Below are positions 8,378 to 16,545 of a stretch of DNA of 64,000 nucleotides, piece after piece; the stretch's first letter is position 1; the number at the start of each line of letters is the position of its first letter. The translations under genes were made by a program, and so were the position numbers. The stretch covers positions 62,001-126,000 of the forward strand of contig NZ_AP018448.1 of assembly GCF_030294945.1 (NCBI RefSeq), in the 5' to 3' direction. Below the pieces are notes generated by a model that was not told where the DNA came from, made no database searches, and saw only the letters and a list, made by a program, of their open reading frames with translations. The DNA comes from Streptomyces graminofaciens. Lineage in GTDB: Bacteria > Actinomycetota > Actinomycetes > Streptomycetales > Streptomycetaceae.

Positions 8378-8866
8378 GCTGCACCTCCATAGCTCGTGTG
8401 GGTAGGGCCGTTGGGTGAGCACCCCCACGACCGGGTCTGCTCTCATCGCGAGCGGGCCCAACGGTCATCCATTGCAAGACAGTTAGGGAATGCAATTCGC
8501 CGACGACGGGTATGGACCATGCCCATGCTGTCTACAGATCTGACTCAGGATTTTGGCGGATCATAGCTTATGAGTTGCAGTGAAGAAGTTACGAACCGCC
8601 CGCCGTGTCGGCCGGGCACAGGCAGAGCCGGGCAGACCCCAAGGCTTCGGCGTAGTCGCGTGGTGTCCGGTTCATGGCGGTTGCCGTGCTTCGCGGTACT
8701 CCGGGAGCGGGGTGGGTACCGATGTCCGGGGGCTGACCAGCGACAATTGAGAAAGGGCAGACAGCGGTCGAGCCGCACCTGGACCGCACGGTGGGGATCA
8801 TCCGGGCGATGTTCTGAGACGTCCGCCAGGGCCGGACACAGCCGGCCCGGCGAGCAGGAGCACGGC
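8378..8866. other. Intergenic stretch without a supported gene
   Basis: About 490 bp lie between the small secreted protein and the GlcG-like gene. The part next to 8377 should hold the promoter of the secreted protein. Short open frames on the minus strand have neither a ribosome binding site nor a recognisable sequence. GC content drops near 8470-8600, in keeping with foreign or decayed DNA. Confidence 0.4.
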
Positions 8867-9289
8867 CTAGGCGACAGCCTTCGCGACGGCGTCCCGGGCC
8901 TGCTGCGCGATGCGGTCGTCCGTGGTGTCGTCGGCCCCGCCCACGCCGATGGCGCCGATGACCTCCCCGTCGGCCGTGACGATCGGCACGCCGCCGGCGA
9001 CCGGTAGAAGGTTGGAGTCAACCAGGTGGGGAGGCGCCACCTGCATCTGCGGGGAGGCGGCGAAGGCCGCGAACTTGGCCGTGGGGACGCCGCTCACGGC
9101 CGAGGTGTAGGCCTTGCGTCGCGCGGTCTCCATGCCGAGAAGGCCGACGCCGTCGTCGCTGAGCAGGACCTTGGTGACGCCGCTTCGGTTGACCACGACC
9201 GCGCACACGCTGTGTCCCTCGGCCCTTCCCGCTTCCAGAGCGGCGAGTGCGGCGCCGTGGGCGATCTCGTAGCTGAGCGGCTCTCGCAT
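8867..9289 (-). CDS. GlcG/HbpS-family (DUF336) heme-binding-like protein
   Basis: This 140-residue soluble protein spans the whole DUF336 fold, with an N-terminal helix AHGAALAALEAGRAEGH, then VCAVVVNRSGVTKVLLSDDG, ARRKAYTSAVSGVPTAKF and VPIVTADGEVIGAIGVGGAD. The family includes HbpS of Streptomyces, which senses heme and redox state, and GlcG-like proteins found beside many catabolic operons; the biochemical role is usually unknown. There is no signal peptide. A G-rich stretch precedes the ATG. Its upstream gap (9290-9417) carries two copies of a motif also found before the Rieske oxygenase, so it may be co-regulated with that operon. Confidence 0.82.
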   Translation of the reverse strand: MREPLSYEIAHGAALAALEAGRAEGHSVCAVVVNRSGVTKVLLSDDGVGLLGMETARRKAYTSAVSGVPTAKFAAFAASPQMQVAPPHLVDSNLLPVAGGVPIVTADGEVIGAIGVGGADDTTDDRIAQQARDAVAKAVA

Positions 9290-9364
9290 GGAGCGGCCCC
9301 TTCCCTTGTCGACTCAACGGTCAACCGGCCGTCTTCCTCGAGTGGGGCCGGTGTGCCGCCGCCA

Positions 9365-9398
9365 GATGCGAACATGAAGATAGAATCACATTCACATC
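9365..9398. promoter_or_regulatory. Imperfect inverted repeat of ATGYGAAYRTGA, candidate TetR operator
   Basis: GATGCGAACATGA (9365-9377) and TCACATTCACATC (9386-9398) are inverted copies that agree at 10 of 13 positions, with an 8-bp spacer. A third copy, ATGCGAATGTGAA, lies at 10169-10181 upstream of the Rieske oxygenase. The TetR gene lies between these sites. Binding is an inference. Confidence 0.45.
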
Positions 9399-9417
9399 TA
9401 GAGATCCACCGCCGCGT

Positions 9418-10059
9418 TCAGTGTGGCGACGTGCCGAGCAGGTACAGGCAGACGGCGTTGACCAGTTCATCGGTGAGCTGACGCCATGTCAGCGGCCGTT
9501 CGGACTCGAAGCGTTCGCCGTGCAGTACGCGGTTCATGCAGGCCGCGTACACCAGACGGAAGGCGACGTCCAGCCGCAGCTCAGGCTCCGGCGCGTCGAT
9601 CATCGCCACGACCGGCTCCAGGAATCGCTTGAAGACATGGCCGGCGTCGATGCTGGCCGCGGATCCCACCTGGGCCACCGCGGGATCGATGGTGCCCGCG
9701 GTGATGAAGACCCGCATCAGACGTTCGTGCGCCTCGAAGGTCTCGGTGAGACCGGCGACCGCCGAGGCGACCATCGTGGCCGGATCGGTGCGCAGCGGAG
9801 CGAAGCGGCGGATGATGTCGGCGCGGAACTCGTCGATCATGGCGTGTTGCAGCCCCGCGATCAGGCGGTCTTTGCCGCCGAAGCGCCGGTAGACACTGCC
9901 CACGGAGACGCCCGCCCGGGCGGCGACGGCCGCAATGGTGAGCGCTTCGGTGCCGCCCTCCTCGAGGAGGGCGGTTCCCGCGTCCAGGATCCGCTGCTGG
10001 GTCCGCCGACTGCGCGCCTGCTGTGCCGGCGGCAGATCGAGCGACGGTTCGGTAGTCAC
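9418..10059 (-). CDS. TetR-family transcriptional regulator
   Basis: This 213-residue regulator has an N-terminal HTH (TIAAVAARAGVSVGSVYRRF) in the usual place after RTQQRILDAGTALLEEGG. An all-helical ligand domain follows. The start is taken as the GTG at 10059, just before the HTH arm. TATACG lies eight bases ahead of it and there is no Shine-Dalgarno sequence, so the message may be leaderless. A CCGTATACGG palindrome (10067-10076) overlaps this promoter. It diverges from the Rieske oxygenase operon and is probably its repressor, with an aromatic substrate or intermediate as inducer. That role is inferred from position. Confidence 0.82.
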   Translation of the reverse strand: MTTEPSLDLPPAQQARSRRTQQRILDAGTALLEEGGTEALTIAAVAARAGVSVGSVYRRFGGKDRLIAGLQHAMIDEFRADIIRRFAPLRTDPATMVASAVAGLTETFEAHERLMRVFITAGTIDPAVAQVGSAASIDAGHVFKRFLEPVVAMIDAPEPELRLDVAFRLVYAACMNRVLHGERFESERPLTWRQLTDELVNAVCLYLLGTSPH

Positions 10060-10168
10060 CCGACAACCGTATACGGGGCCGGCATCCGCTCCGGCAGCCC
10101 CGCGCCCCCTGATCAGGTCACCGGTCAGGGCGGAACGGGAACTGCCTCTTGACGCCTCGCGAAGAAGA

Positions 10169-10181
10169 ATGCGAATGTGAA
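10169..10181 (+). promoter_or_regulatory. Third copy of the ATGCGAATGTGAA motif upstream of the Rieske operon
   Basis: The 13-mer agrees with both arms of the repeat at 9365-9398 at 11 or more positions. It lies 110 bp ahead of the oxygenase start and is a candidate regulator site for that promoter. Confidence 0.4.
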
Positions 10182-10290
10182 TCCACTTATCAGTTTGAGG
10201 GTCGCACAGGACGGTGCCCTCGCAGGCGATCCCCCCACAGCCCTGCACGGGCCACCGGCTGTGTCCCCGAGCCGCACGGGAGACAGCACG

Positions 10291-11592
10291 ATGACCACCA
10301 CCTCAGAGCTCGACACCGGCACGGGCTACGGCCGCCCGAAGCCCTCGTACAACGCCCGCCTGCGCGAGGTCGGGCCCGGTACGCCCATGGGCGAGGCTCT
10401 GCGCCGCTACTGGCACCCGATCGCCAGCTCGGAGACGCTCGTCGCCGGCGCCCTGCCGCACAAGACCCGCGTCCTGGGCGAGGACCTGGTCGTGTTCCGG
10501 GACGGGCAGGGCAACCCCGGCGTCGTGATCGAGCGCTGCACCCACCGCGGTGCCAGCCTCTTCTACGGCCGGGTCGAGGACGACGGGATCCGCTGCTGTT
10601 ACCACGGCTGGAAGTTCGACGTGCAGGGCCGCTGTGTCGAGCAGGCCTGCGAGCCGGCCCTGGGACGCAGGCGCGATGCCGCCCGTCAGCCCTGGTACCC
10701 CGTCGCGGAGCGCTACGGCCTGGTCTTCGTCTACATGGGCCCGCCCGAGCTCAAGCCCGAACTCCCCCGCTACGACGCCCTGGAGAACCCCGCCGAGGAC
10801 GAGCGGTACTTCGCCAGCTGGCCGGTCCCCCACGCTGCGGTCCTCGGCATGCCGGCCGACTTCAGCTGGCTCAACATCTACGAGAACTCCGCCGACCCGA
10901 CCCACGTCACCTGGCTGCACTCCACGCACAGCGGCTACCAGATGCTCGGCACCGGCACCTTCGGCTACCCCGAGAACTTCTTCGACCCCGCCACCATCGC
11001 CGAGCGCCTGACCTACGAGCGCACCGACCACGGCGTGAAGTACACCCAGCGATTCGAAGTCGAGGGCGAGAACGGCGAGGTCACCGAGTACGGCTTCGCC
11101 GTCGAGCAGCACCTGCCCAACGTCTTCGGCCTGCCCGACTACGTGAAGGTCACCCCCGACGCCCGCCCGGACCAACTGCTGTGGGTCGTGCCCTCCGACG
11201 ACACCAGCCACCGGCTCTTCTTCTCCATCCGCACCAACGACCCCGAGCGCATGGTCCGCTTCGTTATCGGCATCACACAGAACGGCAAGCAGAACCACGA
11301 ACTGACCGACGAGGAACGCCAACTGTTCCCCGGCGACACCGAGGCCCAGGGCTCCCAGGGAACGATCACCCTCGACTCCGAGGAGACCCTGGCCACCGGC
11401 GACCGCGGCGTCGTCATGCTGCGCCGCATGCTCCTGACGATGGCCGACGACGTCGAGGCCGGGCGCGACCCGATCAACATCATCCGCGACGCTTCCGAGG
11501 TCCATCACACCCAGTCCGGTCTGTTCACCATCGGCAAACGACCGGCGGGTGACAGCACCGACGCCACGGCCACGGCCACTGCCGGAAACTGA
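10291..11592 (+). CDS. Rieske non-heme iron oxygenase, phthalate-oxygenase/O-demethylase type
   Basis: This 433-residue oxygenase component has a Rieske centre CTHRG near residue 83 and CCYHGWKF near 102, giving the Cys-x-His and Cys-x2-His ligands of the 2Fe-2S cluster. The mononuclear iron site is indicated by ENSADPTHVTWLH near 208. Such enzymes hydroxylate aromatic rings or remove O-methyl groups, using electrons from a reductase. The phthalate-oxygenase-like layout with a single alpha subunit and no beta subunit suggests monooxygenation or O-demethylation of a methoxyaromatic acid, but the substrate is not known. The ATG at 10291 follows GGGAGA; earlier codons in frame would overlap the promoter. 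Its reductase is the next gene. Confidence 0.88.
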   Translation: MTTTSELDTGTGYGRPKPSYNARLREVGPGTPMGEALRRYWHPIASSETLVAGALPHKTRVLGEDLVVFRDGQGNPGVVIERCTHRGASLFYGRVEDDGIRCCYHGWKFDVQGRCVEQACEPALGRRRDAARQPWYPVAERYGLVFVYMGPPELKPELPRYDALENPAEDERYFASWPVPHAAVLGMPADFSWLNIYENSADPTHVTWLHSTHSGYQMLGTGTFGYPENFFDPATIAERLTYERTDHGVKYTQRFEVEGENGEVTEYGFAVEQHLPNVFGLPDYVKVTPDARPDQLLWVVPSDDTSHRLFFSIRTNDPERMVRFVIGITQNGKQNHELTDEERQLFPGDTEAQGSQGTITLDSEETLATGDRGVVMLRRMLLTMADDVEAGRDPINIIRDASEVHHTQSGLFTIGKRPAGDSTDATATATAGN

Positions 11593-11601
11593 GCGAGCAC
11601 C

Positions 11602-12564
11602 ATGAACAACGACTGGCTCGACACCATCGTGGCCGCCCGGCACGACGCGACGGCCCGGATCGCGGTCCTCGATCTGGTCAGCCCCGACGACGCCGACCTC
11701 CCGGAGTTCGCCGCCGGCGCCCATGTCGACGTACTCGTGGACGACGCCGCCGGACTGGTCCGCCAGTACTCCCTGTGCGGGCCGCCGCACGACCTCACCC
11801 ACTACCGGCTGGCCGTGCTGGCCGAGACGGCGTCACGCGGCGGCTCACTGGGAATGCACCGCCTGCGCGAGGGCGACCGGCTGCGGATCTCGCGTCCGCG
11901 CAACAGGTTCGGGGTCTCGGACCAGGCACATCGCCATCTGCTGGTGGCCGGCGGCATCGGCGTCACCCCCCTGCTGGCCATGGCACACGCGCTCCAGATC
12001 ACGGACTGCGACTACGAGTTGCACTACTGCGCCCGAAGCCGCGCGGACGCGGCCTTCCTCGACGAGCTGGAACGCGACCCCCGTGTCCGGCTCCACTTCG
12101 ACGACGGCCCGGACGACCAGCGGTTCAGCATCGCCGCCGACCTCGGACCGCCCTCCCCCGACACCGCGGTCTACGTCTGCGGCCCCGGCGGCTTCATGGA
12201 CTTCGTGATCTCCTCCGCGCAGGAAGCGGGATGGCCCGCCGAAGCGATCCGCAAGGAGCGCTTCGCACCCGTGCAGGACGCCGAAGTACACACGGCCGGC
12301 GGGACCTTCACCGTGCGGCTCGCCAAGTCCGGGGGCGAGTTCGAGGTCAAGGAAGGCGAGAGCGTCCTCGACGTCCTGCTCGCGGGCGGCGTCGAAGCCC
12401 CCTACTCCTGCCAGCAGGGCATCTGCGGCGAGTGCATCGTGCGCGTGCTCGCCGGGGAGCCCGACCACCGCGACGACATCCTCACCGACCGGGAACGCGC
12501 CGACGGCATGTTCACCACGTGCTCGTCCCGGGCACTCTCACCGACTCTGGAGCTGGACCTGTGA
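11602..12564 (+). CDS. Oxygenase reductase (FMN/NAD and C-terminal 2Fe-2S ferredoxin), VanB/PDR type
   Basis: This 320-residue protein has three domains. The flavin-binding part has QYSLCG near residue 54, and the nucleotide-binding part has LLVAGGIGVTPLLAM near 115 and YVCGPGGFMDFV near 190. A plant-type 2Fe-2S domain at the C-terminus has PYSCQQGICGECIVRVL near 270 and a last cysteine near 306. It passes electrons from NAD(P)H to the Rieske oxygenase encoded nine bases upstream. Order and length fit the phthalate dioxygenase reductase family. Its stop overlaps the start of the next gene by four bases (GTGA), suggesting coupled translation. Confidence 0.92.
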   Translation: MNNDWLDTIVAARHDATARIAVLDLVSPDDADLPEFAAGAHVDVLVDDAAGLVRQYSLCGPPHDLTHYRLAVLAETASRGGSLGMHRLREGDRLRISRPRNRFGVSDQAHRHLLVAGGIGVTPLLAMAHALQITDCDYELHYCARSRADAAFLDELERDPRVRLHFDDGPDDQRFSIAADLGPPSPDTAVYVCGPGGFMDFVISSAQEAGWPAEAIRKERFAPVQDAEVHTAGGTFTVRLAKSGGEFEVKEGESVLDVLLAGGVEAPYSCQQGICGECIVRVLAGEPDHRDDILTDRERADGMFTTCSSRALSPTLELDL

Positions 12565-13007
12565 CCACATCCCCCACGTCCCCCACGTCCCCCACGTCCC
12601 CCACGTCCCCCACGTCCCCCACGTCCCCCACGACCATCGAAGCGATCGAACAGGCGGAAGCCGCATGGCTCGTCGCTCTCGTCGAGGGTGAGAAGGCGAT
12701 GACCGCCCTCATGCTCGACGACAGCCACGTCGTCCACGGACCGGTCGGGAAGATCGACGGCCCGGAGACCTTCGCCCACTTCGCCTCGACCCGCCGCCGC
12801 ACCGTCTTCGCCAAGGCCGAGGGTCTCGCCGTCACTGTGCGCGGCAACACCGCGATCACCACGTGTCTCCAGGAGATGCACATCGTCTTCGACGAGAACC
12901 TCCCGCCGTTCCCGGTCCAGGAGGCCGTGACGCGTGTGTGGGAGGAGACTGCCGAGGGCTGGCGTCTGGCGCACATGCACCAGGCCAAGCGCATGCCGCC
13001 GGCCTGA
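12561..13007 (+). CDS. SnoaL/NTF2-like protein with N-terminal SPT repeats
   Basis: This 148-residue protein begins with a GTG that overlaps the reductase stop. After VTT it has seven exact SPT tripeptides, encoded by seven tandem 9-bp units, and then an NTF2-fold domain (AEAAWLVALVEGEKAMTALM, DDSHVVHGPVGKI, VTRVWEETAEGWRLAHMHQA). NTF2-like proteins may be enzymes, small-molecule binders or oxygenase beta-subunit relatives. Position in the operon suggests a helper of the oxygenase or of a later step. A paralogue at 23998-24417 shares AEAAWLVA and HGPVG motifs. The repeat count is likely to vary between strains. Confidence 0.75.
   Translation: MTTSPTSPTSPTSPTSPTSPTSPTTIEAIEQAEAAWLVALVEGEKAMTALMLDDSHVVHGPVGKIDGPETFAHFASTRRRTVFAKAEGLAVTVRGNTAITTCLQEMHIVFDENLPPFPVQEAVTRVWEETAEGWRLAHMHQAKRMPPA
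12570..12632 (+). repeat. Seven tandem 9-bp repeats (TCCCCCACG)
   Basis: Seven perfect head-to-tail copies of TCCCCCACG encode (Ser-Pro-Thr)7 near the start of the SnoaL-like protein. Because the unit is three codons long, slippage would change protein length without breaking the frame. Confidence 0.97.
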
Positions 13008-13042
13008 CACCCGGACAGCCGGCGGTCGTGTCCTCACATCGC

Positions 13043-13059
13043 TGTCCGATGAACGGACA
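13043..13059. promoter_or_regulatory. TGTCCG-N5-CGGACA operator upstream of the aldehyde dehydrogenase operon
   Basis: The 17-bp site TGTCCGATGAACGGACA has perfect 6-bp arms. It matches sites at 20721-20737 and 23128-23144 (consensus TGTYCGWTGAACGG). All three lie before genes of the same aromatic pathway, and one lies in the promoter of the IclR gene. IclR binding is inferred. Confidence 0.65.
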
Positions 13060-13160
13060 AACGGGTTCAGGACGGGCGGCCGGCCGAAGAGAGTTCGACA
13101 TGCAGGGTTCCCGCGGCGATCGACGACGATCGCCGCTGTTGTGGAGGCGAGGCAACAACC

Positions 13161-14651
13161 ATGTCAGCTACTGAGATCGAGGCACCCACGTCCGGCGCGG
13201 TCCGGACCAGCGACCTCCTCATCGCGGGCGAGCACGTCGCGGCCAGGGACGGCCGCTACTTCGAGACCGTCGAGGCCCTGACCGGTGAACCGATCGCACG
13301 GGTCGCGGCTGCCTCAGCCGAGGACGTCAACCTCGCGGTGGACGCCGCGGCGGCGGCGCTGCCCGAGTGGTCGGGCCTCGCGCCGGCCGCACGGCGGGCG
13401 GTCCTGGAACGCGCGGCCGTGCTGCTCGGTGAGCGCACCGACGAGATCGTCGCCACGATGAGCCGCGAGATGGGCGCCACCCTCCCGTGGTGCGGCTTCA
13501 ACGTGCACGTCGCCAAGGGCATGCTCGTCGAGGCCGCCGCCCAGGCCTACGCGGCCGTCGGCGAGGTCATCCCCTCGGACGTGCCCGGCCTCACCGCCCT
13601 CGCCGTGCGCCAGCCGGTCGGCGTCGTCGTCGGCATCGCGCCCTGGAACGCGCCGCTCATCCTCGGCGTGCGCGCCATCGTATGGCCGCTGGTGTGGGGC
13701 AACACCGTGGTGCTGAAGTCGTCCGAGCAGACCCCGCTCACCCAGGCCGCCATCGTCCAGGTCCTGCACGACGCCGGCGTGCCCGCCGGAGCGGTCAACC
13801 TCATCAGCAACGCCCCCGAGGACGGCCCGGCCGTCGTCGAGGCCCTCATCGCCCACCCGGCCGTGACCCGCGTCAACTTCACCGGATCCAGCAGGGTCGG
13901 CCGCATCATCGGCGAACTCGGCGGCCGCCACCTGACCCGCGTCGTCCTCGAACTCGGCGGCAAGGCACCCTTCCTGGTCCTCCCCGACGCGGACCTGGAG
14001 GAGGCCGCCGCGGCAGCGAGCTTCGGCGCCTTCATGAACCAGGGCGAGATCTGCATGTCCACCGAGCGCGTCATCGTCGACCGGACCGTCGCCGACGAAC
14101 TCTCCTCCCGCCTCGCCGAGCGCGCCGCCAAGCTCGTCGTCGGCCCCCCGAGCGACCCCACCTCGCAGATCGGTCCGCTGGTCCACGCGGGCGCCCGTGA
14201 CCATGTGGTGGCGCTGATCGAGGACGCCCGTGCCAAGGGTGCGCAGGTCCTGACCGGCGGCACCCACGACGGCCTGTTCGTGAAGCCCACCGTGCTACGT
14301 GGTGTCACACCGGACATGCGCATCTACACCGAGGAGACCTTCGGCCCGGTGGTCTCGATCATCGAGGTCGACTCCACCGACGAGGCCGTCGCGGTCGCCA
14401 ACGACACCGAGTACGGACTCTCCGCCGCCGTCTTCGGCAAGGACGCCGCCGCAGCGCTGGACGTGGCCCGCCGCATCAGGTCCGGTATCTGCCACATCAA
14501 CGGCGCCACCGTGCACGACGAACCCCAGATGCCCTTCGGCGGCGTCGGCGCCAGCGGCTGGGGCCGCTTCGGCTCCCGCGCCGCACTGGAGGAATTCACC
14601 GAACTGCGCTGGATCACCCTCCAGTCCGGATCCCGCCACTACCCCATCTGA
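13161..14651 (+). CDS. Aromatic aldehyde dehydrogenase (salicylaldehyde/vanillin dehydrogenase-like)
   Basis: This is a 496-residue NAD(P)-dependent aldehyde dehydrogenase. It has the cofactor region VVVGIAPWNAPLILG near residue 155 and FTGSSRVGRIIGELGG near 240. The general base glutamate lies in LELGGKAP near 262 and the catalytic cysteine in NQGEICMSTERV near 296. The NQG-ICMSTER form and FNVHVAKGML near 112 resemble salicylaldehyde, vanillin and benzaldehyde dehydrogenases. It would oxidise aryl aldehydes released by the benzaldehyde-lyase-like enzyme or made by the alcohol dehydrogenase of this cluster. GGAGG precedes the ATG. A candidate IclR operator is about 100 bp upstream, so the gene probably begins its own transcript. 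Confidence 0.9.
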   Translation: MSATEIEAPTSGAVRTSDLLIAGEHVAARDGRYFETVEALTGEPIARVAAASAEDVNLAVDAAAAALPEWSGLAPAARRAVLERAAVLLGERTDEIVATMSREMGATLPWCGFNVHVAKGMLVEAAAQAYAAVGEVIPSDVPGLTALAVRQPVGVVVGIAPWNAPLILGVRAIVWPLVWGNTVVLKSSEQTPLTQAAIVQVLHDAGVPAGAVNLISNAPEDGPAVVEALIAHPAVTRVNFTGSSRVGRIIGELGGRHLTRVVLELGGKAPFLVLPDADLEEAAAAASFGAFMNQGEICMSTERVIVDRTVADELSSRLAERAAKLVVGPPSDPTSQIGPLVHAGARDHVVALIEDARAKGAQVLTGGTHDGLFVKPTVLRGVTPDMRIYTEETFGPVVSIIEVDSTDEAVAVANDTEYGLSAAVFGKDAAAALDVARRIRSGICHINGATVHDEPQMPFGGVGASGWGRFGSRAALEEFTELRWITLQSGSRHYPI

Positions 14652-14882
14652 CGGTGCGACAAGGCCGCACGGCGCACGTCACTCGGCGTGCGCCCCGCCC
14701 GCGGCCCCTCCTCCCCCGCCTGTGGTTCCTCGCCGCGGCGTTCAGCCCGGCGGTGGGAACGGCATGGCTCGCGGACGCCCGGGAGACGCAAGCCTCCAGA
14801 CAGCTCGACCGGAAGTGGGAGGAGTTCTTCCGGACTCCCTGACGAAACCCTCGTTCCCTCCGCCCCTTCCAAGGAGTCACCG

Positions 14883-15479
14883 ATGTCGCAGAGCGACAAC
14901 GACCGCCACGAGATCCGGCAACTCGTCGAGAACTGGGCGCTGTGGCGCGACGCCGGGGACTGGGACCGCTTCGCCACCCTCTGGCACCCACGCGACGGCT
15001 GGATGAACGCCACCTGGTTCCAGGGCAGCGCCACCGACTTCATCAAAGCCAGCCGTGAGGGCTTCGAGAACGGCGTCAGCATCCTCCACTTCCTCGGCGG
15101 ACACACCGCCGACATCGTCGGCGACCGGGCCGTCGCCCAGACGAAGATGACCATCAACCAGCGCGCGAGCATCAACGGCGTCGAGGTCGACGTCGTCTGC
15201 ACCGGCCGCTTCTACGACTTCCTCGCCCGCCACCAGGGGCGCTGGACCCTCGTACGCCGGCAGCCGGTCTACGAGCAGGACCGGCTCGACGTCGTCGATC
15301 CCGCCGCCTCACTCACGCTGGACCCTCACCTCCTGAACCGGTTCCCGACCGGTTACCGGCACCTGGCCTACCTGCAGACCAAGGCGGGTTTCACAGTGAA
15401 ACAGGGTCTCCCGGGCCTCACCGGCACAGCAGTCGAACAGCTCTACGCGGAAGGCAAGCAATGGCTGACACAAGCCTGA
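14883..15479 (+). CDS. SnoaL/NTF2-like protein
   Basis: This 198-residue protein has an NTF2-like domain in its first 130 residues ([60 protein letters not shown]). A C-terminal extension of about 65 residues follows. The family is close to SnoaL polyketide cyclases and bile-acid-dehydratase-like proteins, and the chemistry cannot be read from the sequence. AAGGAG lies eight bases before the ATG. Its end overlaps the maleylacetate reductase start by 19 bases, so it is part of the same operon and probably works on an intermediate of the hydroxyquinol branch, or on its precursor. Confidence 0.75.
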   Translation: MSQSDNDRHEIRQLVENWALWRDAGDWDRFATLWHPRDGWMNATWFQGSATDFIKASREGFENGVSILHFLGGHTADIVGDRAVAQTKMTINQRASINGVEVDVVCTGRFYDFLARHQGRWTLVRRQPVYEQDRLDVVDPAASLTLDPHLLNRFPTGYRHLAYLQTKAGFTVKQGLPGLTGTAVEQLYAEGKQWLTQA

Positions 15480-16534
15480 TGCGGTTCACCCACCAGACCC
15501 TTGCGCAACGGGTGGTGTTCGCCGCGGGTGGATCCCCTGCCGCCGTGGCGGCGGAGGTCGAGGCACTCGGCGGTACCAGGGCCATGCTGATCGCCTCGGA
15601 CCGCGAGAAGGAACTGGCCGACCCCATCGCCAAGGAGATCCCCGTCGTACTGCGCCACGAGGAAGTCGTGATGCACGTACCGGTCGAGGTCGCCGGGCGG
15701 GCCCTTCGGGCGGCCTCCGACACGGACGCGGACATCCTGGTCAGCGTCGGGGGCGGCTCGACCACGGGCCTGGCCAAGGCGGTGGCGCTGACCACCGGAC
15801 TGCCGATCGTGGCCGTACCCACCACCTACGCCGGCTCCGAGGCGACCAACGTCTGGGGACTGACCGAGGGCGAGACCAAGACCACCGGCGTGGACGACAA
15901 GGTACTGCCCGCGTCGGTCGTCTACGACGCAGGCCTCCTGACCACGCTGCCCGGCCGGATGACCGTGGCCAGCGGCCTGAACGCGATGGCGCACTGCGTG
16001 GACTCGATGTGGGGCCCGCGTACCGACCCGATCGACCGGGCGCTGGCGCAGGAGGGCATCCGCGCACTGGCGACAGGCCTGCCGGCGGTGGCTGGCGATT
16101 CGACGAGCGTCCAGGGCATCGAGCAGACTCTGTACGGCGCCTACCTCGCCGCCGTCTCCTTCGCCTCGGCCGGCTCCGGCATGCATCACAAGATCTGCCA
16201 TGTCCTCGGCGGCATGTTCAACCTCCCGCACGCCCAGACCCACGCGGTCGTACTGCCCCACGTGCTGGCCTTCAACGCCCCGCACGCGCCCGAGGCCGAG
16301 AGGCGGGTCGCCCGTGCCTTCGGCACCGACACGGCGAACGCCGGCCTGGCCGCCCTGTGCGAGGCACTGGACGCGCCGCGCTCCCTGCGCGACTACGGCA
16401 TGCCCGAGGACGGTATCGCCAAGGCGCTGGGGCCGATCATGAAGGCGATCCCGGCCAACAACCCCACCCCCGTCACCTACGCGAACCTGACCCTGCTGCT
16501 GCAAGCGGCGTGGGTCGGCGAACCCGTCAGCTGA
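15461..16534 (+). CDS. Maleylacetate reductase (iron-containing alcohol dehydrogenase family)
   Basis: This 357-residue protein has the features of maleylacetate reductases: [17 protein letters not shown] near residue 95, [15 protein letters not shown] near 120 and the metal-site region [15 protein letters not shown] near 175. A further histidine region, [20 protein letters not shown], is near 235. The enzyme reduces maleylacetate to 3-oxoadipate with NAD(P)H, the last specific step before the 3-oxoadipate pathway. It lies directly before an intradiol dioxygenase that would supply maleylacetate, which supports the assignment. The start overlaps the end of the previous gene. Confidence 0.93.
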   Translation: MADTSLMRFTHQTLAQRVVFAAGGSPAAVAAEVEALGGTRAMLIASDREKELADPIAKEIPVVLRHEEVVMHVPVEVAGRALRAASDTDADILVSVGGGSTTGLAKAVALTTGLPIVAVPTTYAGSEATNVWGLTEGETKTTGVDDKVLPASVVYDAGLLTTLPGRMTVASGLNAMAHCVDSMWGPRTDPIDRALAQEGIRALATGLPAVAGDSTSVQGIEQTLYGAYLAAVSFASAGSGMHHKICHVLGGMFNLPHAQTHAVVLPHVLAFNAPHAPEAERRVARAFGTDTANAGLAALCEALDAPRSLRDYGMPEDGIAKALGPIMKAIPANNPTPVTYANLTLLLQAAWVGEPVS

Positions 16535-16545
16535 AAGAGGCCGTC

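Noticed and set aside
10303..11802. Open frame of 499 codons opposite the Rieske oxygenase
   Set aside because: The oxygenase strand carries both metal-site motifs. The mirror frame is Val/Gly-rich with no start signal.
12570..12632. Possible CRISPR-like array
   Set aside because: Units are only 9 bp with no spacers and encode tripeptides in frame, so it is a simple tandem repeat.
14654..14842. Small 62-codon frame between the aldehyde dehydrogenase and an NTF2-like gene
   Set aside because: It has one hydrophobic stretch but no ribosome site, and the start overlaps the end of the upstream operon gene's leader. No family was recognised.
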